A DNA stretch of 54,815 bases from Methanomethylophilus sp963631655. Its GTDB lineage: Archaea; Thermoplasmatota; Thermoplasmata; Methanomassiliicoccales; Methanomethylophilaceae. The notes below the pieces were generated by a model. The model saw only the letters and a program-made list of their open reading frames with translations, was not told where the DNA came from and made no database searches. A program made the translations under genes and the position numbers. Shown piece after piece: positions 52,584-54,815 of the stretch; the stretch's first letter is position 1, and each line of letters starts with the position of its first letter. The DNA lies in the NCBI GenBank assembly GCA_963631655.1, contig CAVGRR010000007.1, forward strand, positions 1-54,815, in the 5' to 3' direction.

Positions 52584-54386
52584 TCAGCGTTTGTCGCTCA
52601 GGTTGGTAACCAGAACACGTTTTCCGTTGATGACCTGACCGAAGAGTTCGTCGACGACCTCCTGGGACCTGTATCTTACGACCTGGACCCTGGATTTGGT
52701 CTCGGAGATGTGGATATTTCCGATATCCCTGTCACCGATACCTGCGGTCTTGATGATGAACTTCTTCAGCTTGTCAATATCGAGGTCGTCCACGGCCCCG
52801 ACATTGATCTCGAGACGGTCGAAAGAGGTATCCTTCTTCGGGCGGGCGGCATGAACGATACCGACGTACGAATGAAGGGGCCTCGGGTTCTTGGGAACTC
52901 CGAGAGGAATATACCTTCCCTGGGCTGCGGCCTGCTGAGCGGGTTCCCCTTTTGCAGGTTCCTCTTTGTGTTTTACGGATTTCTTGGCCTCGGGCTGTTC
53001 CTGACGGACGTTCTTGACAGGCTCCTTCGTCTTCTTCTGACGGGGTTCGGCCTGTTTCTTGGATTCGGGAGCGGTCTTGACGACGCCCTTGTCGAGTTTT
53101 CCGCCGAGTGTGCGCTCGGAACGGACCGACTTTTCGGCATCGTCCTTAGCGTTCTGCTTCTTTGCGGCACGTTTCTTCGGTTCCGCTTCGGCAGATTTCT
53201 CCTTGCGTTCCTTCTTAGGTTTGGGTTCCGCCTTCGGAGCGGATTCGGCCCTTGCCTTCAGTTCCTCGGGATCCACGGTGGGAGGAAGTTCGATGAGCTT
53301 CTTCGAGACGGTCTTCTCGATGGCGTGGAGCTGTTTGATGTCCTCTTCATTGACGAAGGTGATCGCGACCCCGGTGTTTCCTGCCCTTCCGGTCCTGCCG
53401 ATCCTGTGTACGTATGTCTCGGCATCCACAGGGATATCGTAATTGACGACGAGGTCGACACCGTCGATGTCCAATCCCCTGGAGGCCACATCGCTGGTGA
53501 TGAGGATCCTCAGGGTTCCGTCGGAGAATTCCTTCAGTACCCTGGTCCTCTTGTTCTGAGAAACATCGCCGTGAAGTCCTTCGGCCTTGTAATCCGCCCT
53601 CTTCAGTTTGCGGGAGAGATAATCGACCTTGTGCTTGGTACGGCAGAAGACCATGATCTTGGAATAATCCTCTTCGAACAGGTGTTCGAGCTCGTCCCTC
53701 TTGGACTCGCGGGAGGTCATCATGAAGTACTGTTCGGTGAGGTCGAGGGTGAGCTCGTCCTTGGAAACAAGAACCTCTTCGTGGTTGATCATATGTTTTA
53801 CTGCGAGCTTCTTGACGTCATCCGGCATAGTGGCCGAGAACATCATGCTCTGTCTTTTCTTCGGGACCCTTGAAAGGATCATGTTGACGCTCGGCACGAA
53901 CCCCATGTCAAGCATACGGTCCGCCTCATCAAGGACAACTATGCACACCGATGAGAGATCGACCATTTTCCTTTCGATCAGATCTTTGAGTCTTCCGGGA
54001 GTGGCGACAACGATGTCCGCCCCCTTCTTAAGCTGTTTTGCCTGATTCTCGATATTGACTCCGCCGTAGATAGGGATGCAGACATGCCCGCTATATTCCG
54101 AGAGTTTTGATAATTCCTCAGAAACCTGCGAAGCGAGCTCCCTAGTAGGCACGAGAACCAGTGAAGTCGGGTCGCTGGATCCCGACTCGGTCCTGTTTAG
54201 GATGATCGAACCGTATGCCCCAGTCTTTCCAGTCCCGGTCTGTGCCTGGGCGAGGAGATCTTTCCCCTCCAGTCCTACCGGGATAGCGGCTGCCTGCACC
54301 GGGGTGGGCTCCGTCCATCCGAGGGATCTGACGGCTTTCAGAACGTCTTCTGAAATACCTAGATCCTCAAATCTGCTTTGTGTCAT
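52584..54386 (-). CDS. DbpA-type DEAD-box RNA helicase with long charged linker
   Basis: 600 aa. Standard motifs: Q motif TEPTPVQAAAIP, AQTGTGKT, PTRELA, DEAD (VVLDEADRMLDMGF), SAT, RGLDIDG and HRIGRTGRAG. A linker of about 130 residues (from about 370), rich in Lys, Glu and Ala, joins the helicase core to a C-terminal DbpA-type RNA-binding domain (FDRLEINVGAVDDLD ... GNIHISETKSRVQVV). Probably remodels ribosomal or other structured RNA. ATG 54386 is preceded by AAGTGA; a GTG 12 codons upstream is possible. The leftward TATA-like TTTAAATAG (about 54435-54443) may be its promoter. Confidence 0.93.
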   Translation of the reverse strand: MTQSRFEDLGISEDVLKAVRSLGWTEPTPVQAAAIPVGLEGKDLLAQAQTGTGKTGAYGSIILNRTESGSSDPTSLVLVPTRELASQVSEELSKLSEYSGHVCIPIYGGVNIENQAKQLKKGADIVVATPGRLKDLIERKMVDLSSVCIVVLDEADRMLDMGFVPSVNMILSRVPKKRQSMMFSATMPDDVKKLAVKHMINHEEVLVSKDELTLDLTEQYFMMTSRESKRDELEHLFEEDYSKIMVFCRTKHKVDYLSRKLKRADYKAEGLHGDVSQNKRTRVLKEFSDGTLRILITSDVASRGLDIDGVDLVVNYDIPVDAETYVHRIGRTGRAGNTGVAITFVNEEDIKQLHAIEKTVSKKLIELPPTVDPEELKARAESAPKAEPKPKKERKEKSAEAEPKKRAAKKQNAKDDAEKSVRSERTLGGKLDKGVVKTAPESKKQAEPRQKKTKEPVKNVRQEQPEAKKSVKHKEEPAKGEPAQQAAAQGRYIPLGVPKNPRPLHSYVGIVHAARPKKDTSFDRLEINVGAVDDLDIDKLKKFIIKTAGIGDRDIGNIHISETKSRVQVVRYRSQEVVDELFGQVINGKRVLVTNLSDKR

Positions 54387-54815
54387 TTCATTCACTTTGG
54401 GAAGAAGATTAAAACTGCCCACGACGACCGCGGACTATTTAAAATTCTGAATGGGGGGTATATATTACGCTTTATAAAGTGTCGCATAAGAATTTTCGTG
54501 GGAGGCCATACTGCCGGACCGAAGGCCCCTGCGGAAACCCTGTTTTTGATCTTTGGAATTCGGAGGGCCTGAAAGAACATCTGAGGCGGGGATCCTGCAA
54601 TGTGCCAGATGCCCGAAATCATCAAACCCGATCCGCAGTCAGCCCGGAGGTAATTCTCAGGACATCGTTAAATCGGAATCAGCACGTCATCTGCCGTCGG
54701 ATCCGGTTTCACTTTGCCAGATGATTTAAAACAATACGTTCAGGAGGGATTTTTCTGTGCTGTCCACGATTATTTCGACCCTCGTTTTGAACATGTTCAA
54801 CAAACTTTTATATAG
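54387..54815. other. Gene-free region with strong TATA boxes, possible RNA gene
   Basis: No convincing protein gene. CTTTATAAAG (54470-54479) is a near-ideal TATA box on the plus strand, predicting a transcript from about 54500. The following 200 bases contain pairable GC-rich blocks (GGCCC near 54524 with GGGCC near 54575; GCGGGGATC near 54586 with GATCCGC near 54641), but no known RNA family is recognised. The window ends in another TATA-like sequence, ACTTTTATATAG. Confidence 0.4.

Noticed and set aside
54500..54720. SRP RNA or RNase P RNA in the right-end region
   Set aside because: The hallmark SRP domain IV loop sequence and the conserved RNase P core (GAGGAAAGUCC) are both absent.
54479..54724. 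81-aa open frame near the right end
   Set aside because: Composition is not protein-like and there is no Shine-Dalgarno or homology; the TATA box is better explained by an RNA transcript.
1..54815. Insertion sequences, integrases or phage genes
   Set aside because: No transposase, integrase or phage protein was seen in any frame, and no terminal inverted repeats with target duplications.

Overview
The window comes from an archaeon, most likely a host-associated Methanomassiliicoccales (Methanomethylophilaceae-type) H2-dependent methylotrophic methanogen. The reasons are archaeal TATA-type promoters (many placed so that transcription starts at the start codon), MtaB/MtaC methanol and MtmB/MtmC monomethylamine methyltransferase genes, two genes read through an in-frame UAG as pyrrolysine, and a full pylT-pylS-pylB-pylC-pylD cluster whose PylS is the short form without the N-terminal tRNA-binding domain, as in Methanomethylophilus alvus. 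All 42 complete larger CDS called here end in TGA. TAG occurs inside genes only as Pyl in the two mtmB genes, plus as the terminator of a putative 39-codon ORF in front of pylT.

Layout. 1-1.1 kb: mtaC-mtaB (leftward, mtaB cut by the edge). 1.4-5.1 kb: MATE exporter, an unknown protein, and the pdxS-pdxT vitamin B6 operon. 5.1-16.5 kb: two leftward BspA-type leucine-rich-repeat surface proteins, one of 766 aa and one of about 2,964 aa, each with a signal peptide and a C-terminal membrane anchor. 17-25 kb: tRNA-Ile and assorted genes (PH-like membrane protein, COG1325 RNA-binding protein, CNNM/CorC protein, PC4-like protein, rubrerythrin, an alpha/beta-hydrolase-fold protein without its nucleophile, TPR and membrane proteins, PPOX-fold protein, a 32-aa membrane peptide). 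25-36 kb: TrxR-like flavin reductase, amidohydrolase, usp-CBS-glyS, CBS protein, valS, a DbpA-type helicase, YbaK. 36.4-38.9 kb: an AT-richer accessory patch with an MNT/HEPN pair and a DUF4143-type ATPase. 39-43.7 kb: DUF1846 protein, tRNA-Gly, and a ChlI/ChlD-type AAA+/VWA pair. 43.7-52.5 kb: corrinoid proteins, mtmC-mtmB1, mtmB2 and the pyl cluster. 52.6-54.8 kb: a second DbpA-type helicase and an unassigned promoter-bearing region.

How the genes work together. MtmB transfers the methyl group of monomethylamine to the corrinoid of MtmC, and MtaB does the same from methanol to MtaC; the methyl groups then go on to coenzyme M. MtmB needs pyrrolysine, which PylB, PylC and PylD make from lysine, PylS loads onto tRNA-Pyl(CUA), and the ribosome inserts at UAG. 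The ChlI/ChlD pair next to the corrinoid genes suggests a link to metallo-tetrapyrrole metabolism, but its partner is not in the window.

The observations most worth a second look are the leaderless 39-codon ORF ending in UAG just before tRNA-Pyl, pocket substitutions in PylS, unusually conserved codons after UAG in the two mtmB genes, TTGGAT palindromes shared by the methyltransferase promoters, the giant repeat protein, a degenerate KMSKS loop in ValRS, and the alpha/beta-hydrolase pseudoenzyme.
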